Shown piece after piece: positions 33,306 through 47,100 of a stretch of 64,000 nt of DNA. The stretch comes from Polysphondylium violaceum. Its lineage: Eukaryota; Evosea; Eumycetozoa; Dictyosteliales; Dictyosteliaceae. The notes beneath the pieces were generated by a model. That model was not told the origin of the DNA and ran no database searches. It saw only the letters and a program-made list of their open reading frames with translations. Within the stretch, counting starts at the first letter, position 1. Every line of letters begins with the position of its first letter. Location of the stretch: contig AJWJ01000064.1 of assembly GCA_000277445.1 (NCBI GenBank), forward strand, positions 1 through 64,000, read 5' to 3'. A program made the position numbers and the translations under genes.

Positions 33306-36300
33306 CTAACTCAAGTCAGATCTATCAGCATTTCTTGGTTCACATTTGAGTGACATTTCATAGAGAGCTTTTTCTTCTACGATTCTGTGATCGTTGAAAA
33401 GATTTTGAATAATTGGTACTGGATGGAATTGGTAAGGTACAATGGTGTACTTTTGAAGTGTAGTAAGAGTCTTTGCATATAAATCCAATTTCTTGAAATT
33501 AATTTGATTTCCATACATTTGTTGATTACCTTCATCAATAAATACTAAATCTGATAAATGGCATCCCCTATTAAATTTTAAATATTTAAAATGTAATTAA
33601 TATGTGTATGTAATATAAAACTATTATTTTTAATAAAGAATACATACATAAAAGGTATACAAGGAGGTTGAGTTTCTGCTAAAATTTGTCTATAATTTTT
33701 AAGAGATGAGCTAGTAGACATGAGAGCCTCCAAGTCTTCTAAATTTTGTCTCGAATGTTTGGAAAGTTTACTCTTTGTGAATTTTAATCTAAGAATAGGT
33801 GAAGAATTTAAACCAGACAACACGGCCATCAATAAGTGGAAGTTTTTCAAATCACAAAATGCTTGAGCCAATTTAACAAATTTAGAAAATACCACGGCTC
33901 TATCACGAAGTTTGGATGTATTGACAACATTAAAAGATATCCAATTGGATAGTCTATTGAAAAAGTTTACAAACTCCATTACATTTTTAGCCTGACCTGG
34001 TGCTTTGCACCATTTTTGATTAATTAGCTCTGATGTCTCAATCTTTGAAAACAATGGGAAAATCATTATACTCAACTGTCTAGCCAATTCATTCTCATCA
34101 ATTTCAATCAATGATATAAATGAATCATGTGGATGTTTGGGTATTTTTGATTTTGGTTTTTCCAAGTGATTATTATCAGTATTCATATGTTTTGTATACT
34201 AATTGTAGCGTTTAAAATATTAATATATATCTTTTATAACAAATAAATAAATTATACATACATTTGAATTATTTGTTAATTCAATAAATAAATCATACAA
34301 TTCTTTTGAACCATCATCTTCAGCAGTTTGGGAGGGTAAATTTAGATTCATCAATTCAATTACTTCTAATCTATTTAAAGGTGTTTCATTATCTAACCAA
34401 TTTTTAAAGAGAGATCTAACTTTTCTTTGAATTTGTTTACCTTTTTCTACGTCTACAGAAGAGGGAATTGAATGTCTTTCAACCAATTTGTTTAACAATA
34501 TCAATGGTGTGATAAAAGAACGATAGGATAGATACAATGTATTTCTGAGATAAGCATCTTGAGATTCTGGAATTGATATCTTTTCAATCAATTTGTTTAA
34601 TGTAATGGAAGCTACTTTGTTTGAGTTTGTATAGGTTATTGTCTCTGGTGAATCTTCTGGCTCATCCCATACATTGAAATCTGATGGCAAATCCTTTTGC
34701 TTGGATGTAATAAGAATATGAGAACCATCTTTTACCACTTGTTGATCTCTGAGGCAATTGTGTCTAGAGAGTAGCTTGATCTTTTGATTTGATTCATTTG
34801 ATAAATACAAAGAGTATTCATTAGGATTGAGACCATGAGGTTCGACGAGTTCCTCAATAATCTCTGATATAGGCAAAGTGTTGTTTAAACCTCTATTCTG
34901 TTCCTCTGGCACTGAAATACCTGATTCAGCAGTGACACGAACAAAAAGGAATCTTGGTCTAAATTTAAATTTAACTGGTGAATTTTTCATGATTGAATAA
35001 TCGATTAATCTCTTGTCTGATTCGAGCCAAAATCCATCATGAGTTGAACTAGCAAGTGAGCCAACGGTGGGTGTATAAGATAATCCATAGTCTTCAACAT
35101 TGATCTTTAATCCAATTTCTTTTCTAATTTCAACGGTAATCTCTGAAACCAATTGATTTGGATCAAACTTCATCAACTTTTCTGTACCACTAAATGTAAT
35201 TCTGAGACATCTTTCCTTTAATTTAACCTCGACTATATTGTTGAAATCAAAATCTAAAAATCTGGAATTCTGTGGGTACCAAGTACCTTGGTCATATTCT
35301 TGTAAAGATTTAAAACAATAGATACCATAAATATCAGACTCTGTATCTTCCTCCTCTTCAATTTCCTCGAGGGTTGATACTTTTCTAGAGAAAGCAGGTG
35401 CTACTGGATCTAATCTTGATCTGAGGTAATTTACAATTTCAAAACATTTTAATTGAGGATCAATAACAATAGTTTTAAATTTCTTATCATCTTGAATACT
35501 TTGATAAACATTTAATGGATTTGGTATCATTCTAAATTCTACAATCTGATTTATAATAAATTAATAAGCTGATAAACTATTAATAATAATAAAACAACTT
35601 ACTTCACCACTTAGACCATTTTCAATTAAAGATTTTGAAGGATCAACCCAACGTGATTGATTAACACCACTTTGGTTTGTTTCATTACCAATACCTGGAA
35701 TAAATAAACCATAACGAGATAAATCATATTTGATTTGATAGTGAGATTGAATAAAATCAATAACCTCAGAGTAGGATGTTTTTTCATTCAAATTAATTTT
35801 CAAATCACCCAAACCAGCAGAAACCATTACCACTCTAACAAAATCACAAGTTTCTTCAGATTGCTTAGAGATATCGTATTCATTGCTCATTCTCTTGAGT
35901 ACCTCTCTTCTACCAATTTTGTTGATAAGTTCATTTTCATCACTGTCCAACACCTCTTCAAACATGTCCAATTCAAATTTCAAAAACTCGTTGTTTTTAA
36001 AGTTTCTCAATTGTTGGACCACCTCCAAAACACCCAATTTCAACATTGTACAAATGACTGAAAACCTTTCTTCCAAGACTTCAAATGAATAAATTAAATT
36101 ATTAATAATCTTGAACAGCAATGCTTTGGTTGATAGATCGTAGGACTGATTCTTGAGCAATGCTATCAAAGGCACATAAGGATTTCTTAGACCTTTTGCC
36201 TTTTTAAAATTATTCAATGCTTCAATTACAACACTAAAATTATTATTTATATTATTGATGCCACCACTTTGGGTATTAGTAATTGGTTATGGAAATGGTT

Positions 36301-39033
36301 AATTAATAAAAAATAACAAAACTAGTAATAAATGGTAACTTACCTCGAGCCAATGTTTTGAAGTTTTAAGAGTTCATCAAAAATTTCCAAAATAATGGTT
36401 ACGATGTGAACACTGTCTGAATTTAAAAACATTGTAATGATATTGATCGAATTATTGGTGGTGATGACGGATTTGGGTGCAAATTCAACGAGATATTTTA
36501 TACATAATAAACAGAATCCAACCTTTTCCTCTTCAAATGCATCTGAATGATGGTCGAGATTGTATTTTAATATTTTTGTGATGGCTTCAATGCCACCATA
36601 CCCGATAAATAATGATACCTCTGGTCCACTGTCTTTGAGAAATTCCAATAGTTCTTTCACCAATGATATATCTGTGGTATCTAAATTATCAAAATAGTAT
36701 TTTGCACTTTGGAATGTAGTATTTCTCGATACAGATGTTGTAGAGCTGGTGGTTGTAGTTGTAGTGTTGTTTGATGATAAAGTTGGTGTTGAATTGGTAG
36801 ACGACGATGACGATGACGATGATTTGGTGCCACTCGTAGGTTGAGGATTCTTTAATGACAACATTTTCAATGTACTATTTTTATATTGTAATAATAGATT
36901 CCATTTCTGTTCCTTTGATAATTTGTTAAGGGTTTCTCTCTTTTTTTTAGAGAAATCTTGTTCCTCTAGCAATTGATCAAATGTACCTTTAAATTTAGAA
37001 TATGATGGAATGGATCCATCAGAAGTGGATAATGACGATGATGATGATGATGATGATGCTGATGATGTAGGCGGAGTGTAGCCCGTTGAAATTGACAATT
37101 GACTAATTCCCGATGGAAGTGTTGGTGTGGATGAAGAGGACGAAGGTGCCAATATGGCGCCTGAACTAGCCGATGAAGAAGTGCTTCCGACAGAAGAAGC
37201 TGATAACGATGACAAAAGGGGTGATGAATAGGATGGTGTGAGTGATGGTGAGTCGAGGAAACCACCACTGGCAGCAGCTTGTTGAATAAGACTTTGGTTT
37301 TGATTTAAAAATTGAGAAATGGATGATGGAAGAGAACTAAATTGTGAATTTTTGTGTATACTGGGAGTGGGTGGCAAAAAGACACTGGATCTTCTTGACC
37401 TACCCTCAGAGTTTGTGACTGGCGAGTTGCTATTTTGTTCATTGATCATTTTTTGAATCTCATCTTCAAATTCCATAAATGCACTATTAATTGTAATTTG
37501 ACTTGTGATAGGGCTTTGTTGTACAGGTGATGTGTCGTTATCTTCACTGATCATTTGAAGGTGTTGATGTTGTTGTTCCTTTAGTTGTTGTTGCTTTTTG
37601 AATTTATCTTTTTCTCCCTCTAAATTGGATGAATGTCCTCTAAAGAGTGATCTAGAGATGGTAAGATGACCTGGTTTCTTTTTAGGTTTACCACTGAGGG
37701 GACTAAAAGAACCAGTTGATGACGATATTGAACCGCCACTAACACTATTTCCTCTATTACGACCACTACTTCCACTAATACTATCATTATTTGTAACCTT
37801 TTGTTGTTGATTGACGAGATTCAAAGCACCATCGATGGTCTTTAATTGTTTTAATTCTTGAGGAGACAAAGGATTGTCGTCCAAAGACAGTCTCACCAAT
37901 TGTTTGAGTGCAAAGATCTCAGGTGGAACAACCTTGAGTTCGTTGTTGTGCATAATGAGAACATTGAGTTTGGTTAATTTGGAAAATTCGGCTGGAAGTT
38001 TGGTGATTTTGTTGAATTCCAAAAACACCTTTTTCAAATCCACCAAATTGCCAAACGAGGCTGGAAGGGTGGTGATCTTGTTTTCTTGGAGGAAAAGGTC
38101 TTGAAGATGGACGAGGGAGCCAATCTTTTCCGGAATTGAATCAATGTCGTTGTCTTGCATTTTGAGCACCTTGAGAGAAGTAATGTCACAGACGTCCATG
38201 GGAAATTCAGAGAATTTGTTGTGTTGGAGCTCAAGACTGGTCAACGAAGGCAACAAACTAATGCCCAAGTGGTGGTGGTCTTTGCCAATGGTGATTTGGT
38301 TGTGTGAAATGTTTAAGTGAGATAAATGGCCCAATGTGCAAATACTTGTAGGAAAGGATGTGAATTTGTTTGTCTTTAGATTAAGTGTCTGGATGTTTGC
38401 CAAATTGGTGAAGGATGCGGGCAGTGTCGACAGAGAGTTGCCCGACAAATCGAGTAACTGCAAACTTGTCAACTCTGTGATAATGTCTGGAAAGGCGGAA
38501 AAGTTGTTGTTTGACAGACGCAACTCCCTTAGTTTGCAAACAATATAAGGCTTGGGGGTGGTGGTTGGTGTCACCCAACTCGTATTTACAGTGGTGACGT
38601 TGATATCTGACAATTGATTGTGATCCAAATTCAACACCACCAAATTTGGCAACACAAAAACACACGAGGGAAATGATGAAAAATGATTATGTGAGAGATC
38701 AAGTTTGGTCAAGCCCTCACTCACCACCGATGAAATGGTGACCGATGCCTGTGGTGACACTGGAAATGGCAGTGACCAGGGCAACGAAGATAGCTTGTTG
38801 TCAACAAGTATCAAATGAGATAAATGCACCAAATCTCTAATGTTTGCAGGTAGCTCTTTAAGTTTACACGAGGTGATCTCTAATCTTTGAATCATGGGAT
38901 ATGCATTGTTTAGATTCTCTATGTGCTCAACCACCTGTTTCTTTTTAATTTTACATTCTTCCAATAGAAATGATAGATGATCAATTCTATATTTACCTCC
39001 ACCACTATTTACTATTGTATTGATATTACCCAT
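33306..39033 (-). CDS. RasGEF with LRR, GBD/FH3 and four ubiquitin-like (talin F0-like) modules, 5 exons
   Basis: Exons are 39033-36344, 36233-35603, 35545-34262, 34198-33648 and 33567-33306; phases agree and give 1805 residues. From the N-terminus: leucine-rich repeats (about 50-410; LSHLILVDNKLSSLP is a typical unit), a Ser/Thr/Asn/Gln linker (415-780), and a GBD/FH3-like armadillo region as in formins (about 785-1010). Four beta-rich modules follow at about 1028-1389 with the YGL(F/S)-x-W-x-L-x-Y layout of talin F0/F1. The RasGEF N-domain (LNKLIEKISIPESQ region) and the catalytic RasGEF come last (NVMEFVNFFNRLSNWIS, ILAETQPPCIPFM, GCHLSDLVFIDEGN). It should activate Ras or Rap GTPases. LRR and FH3 RasGEFs are known in Dictyostelium, but I cannot name the orthologue. 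Confidence 0.9.
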
Positions 39034-40174
39034 TATGTGTTTAGATATACTACTAGTATTACTACTATTACTATTATGATGATTACTGCTCTAAACTAAA
39101 AAAATAAAAATAAAAAACTTTTGTGGAAGACCTATTTTGGATATGTGGGATGAGGGGGAAGTAATCAGATATAATGGTTTTATCACGATTTATATACACA
39201 AATAAAAAAACTACACCACACACACTCGCAAAATAGGATGTGATTGAAAATTTAAATAAATAAATAAATAAATAAAAATATGTTTTGTTTTGTTGTTGTT
39301 GTTGTGTTGTATATACAAGATACTAAAATAAATAAAAATAATTTACACCTCTAGGTGATTATTCTACCTCTATCTCTTTCTGCTGGTGTGTATATCTAAA
39401 ATAATGATAGTAGATGTTAATAACAACAATATTTGTAAAGGGATAAATCAACAAAAAGAGTTGTGTGTGATTATTTTTAATCACAAGACAATTATGATAA
39501 AAAAAGAAAAAAAAAAAATCTAAATAGGATGGGGGTGTGAAAAATATTATTGGCGGCAAACTTTTCAAAACAAACAAGTTTGGTGTTTCTGGTGAAAAGT
39601 GGTGGTTGTGATGGATAAAATAAAAATAAACAACTAGCGATTGATGATGACGATAATGAGAATATTTTTAAAGGAATCATTTTAATTCAATTCACTCACA
39701 CACAGACACACACAATCTTCTTTTTAAAAGGAAACACCAAACCAAACCAAACAAAACCCTTTAGATATATATCGTCTACATACATATGAGATAGGATGAT
39801 AATTGTTGATTGTGGTTCAAAAAAAACAATTTTAGATAATAATAAAAAGTTTCAAGTTTTATAAATAACAAACTAACTAAAATGTAAATGGTATGTTTTG
39901 TGCGCAAAAAAAAAAAATCAAAAATAAATTTTTTTAAAAAAACGAAATCTAGATTTGCAAAAATCAATTGTGCCTCAAAGTGTGGAATTATATGAAAAAT
40001 CATAAAATTTTTACAATCACAATCAATATGACTAATTGGGTTGTTAATTAATTAATTGTCGATACGAATCTAATCAAATTTGATAACGACAACAATGTTT
40101 TTTTTTTAAATATGTGTTTTTTCTTTTTTTTATTGGATTTGCGTAAAAATAAAAAAGTGATCAGAGGGGCGCCC
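39034..40174. other. AT-rich spacer and kinase-free promoter of the RasGEF gene
   Basis: No gene is seen between the 3' end of pyd1 and the start of the RasGEF gene. It holds a (TAAA)6 microsatellite at 39253-39276, a CCAAA repeat near 39735-39755, and many A/T runs. Open frames here encode only low-complexity Phe/Leu/Lys peptides and are not called. Confidence 0.5.
39253..39276. repeat. (TAAA)6 microsatellite
   Basis: Six uninterrupted TAAA units lie in the promoter side of the RasGEF gene. It is a likely length polymorphism with no evidence of function. Confidence 0.85.
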
Positions 40175-43100
40175 TTAGCACTGAGCAGAGGTGGCAGATG
40201 GGACGAGGCCTCTATCTGGGATGTAGACAGAGTCTCTTGGAACCATGGTAATACAATCGATAATTGGACAAACAGAGGCACAAAGAGTACAACCGGTGCA
40301 AAGATCAGTGACATGAGCAAAATGAGTGTGTTTGTCAAATGTGATGGCTTGGTAACCAGAGTCGTTGCAAGTCATATAACATTTACCGCAATTGATACAC
40401 ATATCTTCATCGATGAGGGCAACGACTTGTTGATCACGACGCAAGTCGTCGTGACGGCCAATACGTGGGATGGCACGATTGATTTGGTCTTGGACAGAGG
40501 GGACTTTACCAGCGACGGCAGGGGGTGGTAATGGGTTGGTGACCTTGAGTAAATCTTTGGTTTTGTTTTCTTCGACTTGAATCTTGATACGCTCTTTTTG
40601 GTACTTGCCAAACTTGGGGAGACCCTTAAATTTAGAGTTTTCTTGATGGACAGCGGGTGGGGATTGACCGTCCCAAGCGAGTAAATCTTGACGAGATTGC
40701 ATGTAGAGGTAGGTCTTGAGACCAATGATATAGTCTTCGACAACGGTGAAATCTTGATTTTGAACAGATGAGCAAATTTGAACGACAGAGGCACCACAGT
40801 GGAGGAATTGGATGGTGGCATCGGCAGAGTCTGCACCACCGGTGGCCATGATGGGGAATTCTGGGAGTTCACGACGGATGGAAGAGACAGCACGGAGAGC
40901 CATTGGACGGACGGCATTACCCGACACACCACCATAGGTAGTCTTTTTCTCTTGACCGATAGCGGGCCAGGCATTAGAGTCGCCCTTGAGACCCATCAAA
41001 CCAGAGACAGTGTTGATGGCAGTGACACCAGTGGCACCACCGTCATAGGCAGCCTTGGCAATATCCTTGACTTCAGTAACGTTTGGAGTGAGTTTGGCAA
41101 AGAAGGGAATGGTGACAGCCTCTTTGAGCCATTTGCAGATATGTAAGACGAGTTCAGTGTCTTGACCACAGGCCAAACCCATACCCTTTTCACCCATACC
41201 GTGGGGACATGAGAGATTGAGTTCAATGGCATCAGCACCACTTGCTTGGGCCATTTTGGCTAAATCGGTCCAATCTTGTTTGTTGAAACCACACATGATC
41301 GAGGCAATGACAATTCTGTCGGGGAAGTCTCTCTTGAGCTCAGTGATGGCCTTGCACCAATAGTGACAAGTCTTTTCAGAGATGAGCTCAATGTTGAGGA
41401 AAGCACCTTGGCCTGGGCCATAGTGATTGCCACTGGTGGTACCTCTAACAATTCTGGGTGAGACATTGGTTACGAGATCTTTGTCCAAAGAAAAGGTCTT
41501 GGTGACGGCAAAACCCCAGCCTTGTTCAAAGGAACGACGAATCATAGCGGCAGAAGTGCATGGGGTGGCAGAGGCTAAACCAAATGGATTGGGGAATCTG
41601 AGACCGGCCATTTCAACGCTAATGTCGACCAAATCGATGGGAGTGTAAAAGTTGGGTAATTGAGGAGTGTCTGGGATGGGAATACCTTCGAGACCTTGGA
41701 GGTATTTGTGGATGTTCCAAGAGGCAGTCTTACCGTCGTTTACAGCTTCGACAGTGGTACCATTGCCTACGAGATCACCACCGCAAAACAACCATTCACA
41801 GGTTTTGGCTTGCATGGTCATTGGGTCAATGTCGGCAGTGCCCCACTTGTTAAAGGTCAATGGCTTGCAAGAGTCGGCAACCGAGCCAATTTGACTGCCA
41901 AAGGCAGAGATGATATAGTCGCACTTGACACGGAAGAATTGGTCTTCGTCGATGGCGTAGTTTCCGTCTGGACCCTTTTCAGTCTTGTAAAACTCGACAG
42001 CTACCAATTTGCCCTCACGCATAATGACTTGCTTGGGCAACACATAGGGAAGAAATTCGCATCTTTCGTCCTTGGCAATGTCGACCTCTTCAGGTACGGC
42101 ACGCATGTCAGAGAAGCCTCTACGGAAGCATACTGTGACACGGGCGGCACCGCAACGAAAGGCAGAGGTAGCACAATCAAAGGCAGTATCACCAGCACCC
42201 AAGACAATGACCTTACCATTGAGCTCGGGGAGCTTGGACTTGCAGCCACACATACCGGCCTTGGAGGCTTTGCTAACTTGTGGGAGAAACTCTTTGGATG
42301 TGTAAAAGCCTTGGGCCGAGGTGAGACCCTTAAAGACGTCGTCAATCTTTGGCTCGGGCATACCGATACCCAAGTAGATGGCAGTGTATCCTTGTTGCTT
42401 GAGTGACTCGACGCTAAAGCCATTCTCGCCCAATCTCTTGCCATACTCTATCTTGACGCCAAGATCCTTCATCAACTTGATTTCAAATTCAACAACCTCA
42501 TAATTCAAACGGTACTGTGGAATCTCAGCGCTGCTGAGACCGCCGAGGAATTGCTCCTTTTCAAAGATGGTAACGTCGGTGTACCCCAATCTGGCGAGAA
42601 AGGTGGCGCAAGAGATAGAGGTGGGACCACAACCAACCAAAGCAATCTTTACTCTATAGGTGTCTGGCAATTGGTCGAGTGGGGTGAGTGATGGATCACG
42701 GATCTGTGGAATATTCATTTTCTTAAATGTCTCTGTGGCAAATTGTTGAAGACCACCAATGTTGATGGCGCCCTCTTCCGAGGCTGCTAAATTACAGCCC
42801 AATTGACACAATGTGCTTACGGGACACACCATACCACAAGTCAAACCTAATGGATTGTCTGAAAAAATGGCTTTAGCTGCACCATAGTAGTTCTTGTTGC
42901 TAATCGATGAAATAAATGTCTTGATATCCAATTGTGTTGGACAACCCTTTTGACATGGTGCGTCTGCACACTTTAAACATCTAGCTGACTCAAACAATGC
43001 TCCTCTCTCTGTCAATGTTGTTGGTTTAACATCATCAAAATCATTTTTTAATTCACATCCCTATATGATGATATCAATCATAACATCACACAATCAAAAT

Positions 43101-43549
43101 CGATCACCATCGTCATCATATGATAAAAATTGAAAAAATTGAAATTTTAGAAAAATAAAAAAAAAAAAAGTTTGTTAGAAATTTAGATAATTTCTAAAAG
43201 GGATAGGATATGGTTGGAAAATTAAATAAAATAGATATTATTATAATTGATGTTGATTTTGTTGTTGTATTGTTGTTGATGTGGTTATTATTATTACTAT
43301 TATTATTATTATAAAGAGAGATATTCAACAAATAAACCATATAATAATAATATCTATCTAAATCCCCGACCTGTGTATCCTATATCAATATATACATACT
43401 TTTTTACAATTATCAAGTCTAGCCCAATTTTCTTTATCTTTTTTGGAAACAGCAGTTGGTTTAAAAGTTGCGTGTTTATTTACAGTTGGATTTAATCCTA
43501 AAATTTCAATATCATGAACTGCAGAGACATCGTGGCTTTCAGTAGTCAT
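40175..43549 (-). CDS. pyd1: Dihydropyrimidine dehydrogenase (NADPH), 2 exons
   Basis: First and rate-limiting step of uracil and thymine breakdown: NADPH reduces the pyrimidine ring. Exon 1 is 43549-43400 (50 codons) and exon 2 is 43060-40175, giving about 1011 residues (human 1025). The N-terminal iron-sulfur domain shows [14 protein letters not shown] and CGMVCP, followed by the FAD loop [11 protein letters not shown] and the NADPH loop [11 protein letters not shown]. The FMN/substrate barrel has the catalytic Cys in [17 protein letters not shown] surroundings and [10 protein letters not shown]. The C-terminal pair of 4Fe-4S clusters is [11 protein letters not shown] and [16 protein letters not shown]. 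Match to the animal enzyme is close along the whole length. The next two pathway enzymes are not in this window. Confidence 0.97.
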
Positions 43550-44132
43550 TTTGTTTTATTATTTATTTATATACTAAATTACACTCTATATACTATAAAA
43601 CTATACTATATGATAAGGATGGTAGATATATATAACAAAAGAAGGATATTATGGATACTGATAAAAAAATATAACAAAAAAAAAAAATTAAAAATTAAAA
43701 ACACTTATAAAGTAAAATTGTGTTTATGTGTGTATGTGTGTTTTGATGATGAATGGGTTCATAAAATTTTTAAAAGGGGGTGAAAATTACAATTGGCAAA
43801 AAAATTAAAAAAAATAAAATAAAATTCAATTCAAGATATTTTTATCATTACTTTTCATATAAAAATCTCCCCCAGTAAGGAGTTGCGAGGCCTGATTTTT
43901 GAGTTTTAATCAAAAATTTTAAAAAAATTTATTGGGGCACATTTTTTTTTGAAAAATCATATGAACATGTTTTTTTTAGAGAGGTGTTAACAATAGGTGA
44001 GAAAATTGTTTGATTTGAATTTTTCGCCTATTTGTTGATTGCCAAAACAAATAAATAGTGGCCAAAGAGAGAGGATTAAAAAAATATGGTTTAGAGAATT
44101 TGTGATCAACAACTCACAATCAATCAATATTT
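43550..44132. promoter_or_regulatory. pyd1 promoter and 3' flank of the Fused kinase gene
   Basis: No gene is seen. Two hairpin-forming pairs lie close together: CTCC/GGAG at 43867-43882 and TTTTTGA/TCAAAAA at 43896-43916. The rest is A/T-rich with several T tracts. It serves both as upstream sequence of pyd1 and downstream sequence of the kinase gene. Confidence 0.4.
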
Positions 44133-47100
44133 TTATTTTATTAAATCATTTCTTGGACTATCGCTATTTTCAAAAGACATCATTTTTTTGATTCTATAGA
44201 TATACTTGGAGATGACAGATTGATCCTCTTGGTTGGACGATAGCAGATGATCTAATAAATTATTTAAATATGGAAATTGAATCTTGATAATATTTCTACA
44301 TTGTTCATAGAGACAAAAGTAGCCCAAAGAGAATAAAACACCCTTTAATAAATTGGTATGTTGATGTTGACGTTGTTTTCCGTTGTTTTCTTTTTCTTTT
44401 TCTTTTTCTTCTTTTTGATCATTCGTTCCAATATTATCATCATCAACATTGTCATCATTTAAATAATAAATAAATGCATTTAATACGCCGGCTTCAATCA
44501 TGGTGGTGCAAAGTATATGGGAATTTCTGGCTAAATTGCCCAAGGCGCCAATTACATTGGAACGGGTTTTTTCATCTTCGTTTAAATCGACGAGGAGGGT
44601 TGTCAGGGGCTGGATAGAGTCTGCCAAATCAGAGTACAAGAGATCAGAGTAAAATGCGGCATTGCCAAGTGCAAACGAGGCAAATTTGCGTGTGTTTGGA
44701 TCAGGATCGCTGCAGCGGGACACGAGGAGGGGCAAGATGCCATTTTTGCGGATCGGTTGATAAAAGTAATCGTTAAACTTGAACAAATTGCCAATGAGAT
44801 TACATGTCTTGGACCTGACGTTGGGGTCGGGGTGATTGAGTAGTTTTTTGAGGAAATGGTAAATGTCTGCCTTGTGGATGGCCTTGTAGTTTTCGTCAGA
44901 GACCCTTGCCAACTGACTGAGGATAATGAGCGAGTCGACTAAAAGGATGGACGAGTTCTTTTCAGTGTTGAGCAACAAGTGGATATACTGCGGATCGAGG
45001 CCTCCAAACTGGACAAATTGAGTCGAGAATTGGGGGTCCTCTAAAATAACGTTGGACAGCAGCCCCAGGGGAAGGTCGAGGGACTCTAGCGGGAGCAGGG
45101 TGAGCAGATGAATCACGTTTCGGATCAATTGTTGAGAGCTCATGATATGGTGTATGAGCTCCAGCAACGAAGCGTCGAGCGAGGCCTTTGAGCGACTTGA
45201 GAGCGGGAGATACAATATACATATGATCTGGGTCACCAGTGCATTGATGCCGCTCGACCCGCCCAACTGGATCGAGGGCCAGTCTTTGAGTCTCTCCAAA
45301 TGGCTAGACTCGAGCAGTTGGCACAGGGACACCAACAGATTGTTCTTTACCAAGTAGGATATATGCTGAGCAGTGTTTTTTGACAAAACTTCATAGACGA
45401 CTCTCAGGGCATAAATGACTCCGTGCGGACTAAGCTCGACCTCGGTGGTACTGTCACTAATTTGATGGCACAGAGCTTCCCATATACCCGACTCGAGCAT
45501 TGTTTCGAGGAATTCCTTGTCTCCGCGTTTAATCAGTCTCAGTAGAATACACGCAGCCCCATCCAGTAGGCCCAAATAGGGTCTACCAAAGCAACCTCCT
45601 TCCAAATCCCTCATTGTCTGACCAGGTACCCTCTTTGATCCAAACAACCGTCTGATAAACTTCATCGGAATAGATTCAATCACTTGATCGATGATCATGG
45701 ATATCTCCTCGTCATTGTCTGCAGCATCCACCAAATCATCGCCATTATTGTTACTATTGCTGTTGTTGTTATTCAATTGTTCTTTTTCTACATGCATTGC
45801 TTCACTGAGGAATGCGCCGACAAAGAAACTGGCACATGATGAGAGTCTGTGATCATTGCAGCAAAAGTATGTCAATGTGATTTGCACGATATCAAATTGG
45901 ATGATCCAGTCGATAGACTCGGGTATGTGCATGAGGATGGTGCCGAGCAACAATAAGATCAGCGAGTTGCTGTTAGTGTTGGTGTCGTTGAGATAATCAA
46001 ACAGGGACTTCTTGTTGGTGGCGTTGGTTTCCAGATTGTGTTTCTCTTCTTTATGTATGGCCTCGACGAGCAGTCGCGAGGCCCGGGAGCAGTGCAAAAA
46101 CAGCGACAGGACATCTTGCTGGAGAAGAGGGTTCTCTAGTGCCTCAAAGAGGATAGAGACCAGCGGCCCCACACTCAGGCCGTCGCCAATGATGTTACCA
46201 GCCGTGTGGTAGCAGAGTACCGAGCTAACGTGCTGTTGGTGGGCATAGTAGTTGCCGCGCTTTGCATCCATGGGAAACTCCATCACTGCCGTCGGACACG
46301 TGTTCAAAAACGCCGCCAGGCACTTGATGATGGCCACAAACTCGCGCTGCTGGACGATTTCGGCGGGCGTGAACTTGGAGTTGTTCAAATGCACGTGGAT
46401 AAACAGGTAGTGGCACAGGTTGGACAAGATGTCGCTGTTCTCCAGTATCTTTTTGTAGATGTCAAAGAGGTTAAGCGGGGCGTCGCCCAGCTTGCCAAAG
46501 AAACACGTGATCATGTTGATGATCGATGTCTGAATGTTGGCATTGTACAACGAGATGTTTTTCAGCAGATGGTTGACGATTGAGAGAAAGAGATTAAAGT
46601 GATGTTGGTGATGCTGCTGTTGCTGCAGCTGTTGTTGCTGTTGCTGCGTGTGCTGCTGTTTGTTGCTATGCGCATGCATCATAAACTGCTTTTTCGTCGG
46701 GGACGATGTCGGCGTGTTGGGCGTCAACGGCGTATGCGGCGACGAAATCGGTGAAGGTGGAGGAATGAGTAGCGACAGTGACGGTTGAATCGTTTGAAAG
46801 AATATATGGATTGTATCCAAACATTCAACCAAATTGATAAAAGGTGAGTTTAGTACCTGCTGCTGGGGCATACCTCCATTTCCATTCAATGTCGATGCCA
46901 ATATATTGGACAACAAATTGATCAATAGATGTAGATTGGATGCCTTGTATATCAAATCTGTGCAATATGTATTCGCATTCGCATTACCATGGCTATTGCC
47001 ATTGTTGCCCGATTGATTCTGATTAAAACTGTATTGTATATACGGAGTAGGTGGAGGTGTTTTAACACTATTGGATACCTGTTCTTGGGTCAATTCTGTA

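Noticed and set aside
41660-42406. 248-codon frame opposite pyd1
   Set aside because: Antisense shadow of a strongly conserved coding region; no independent motif.
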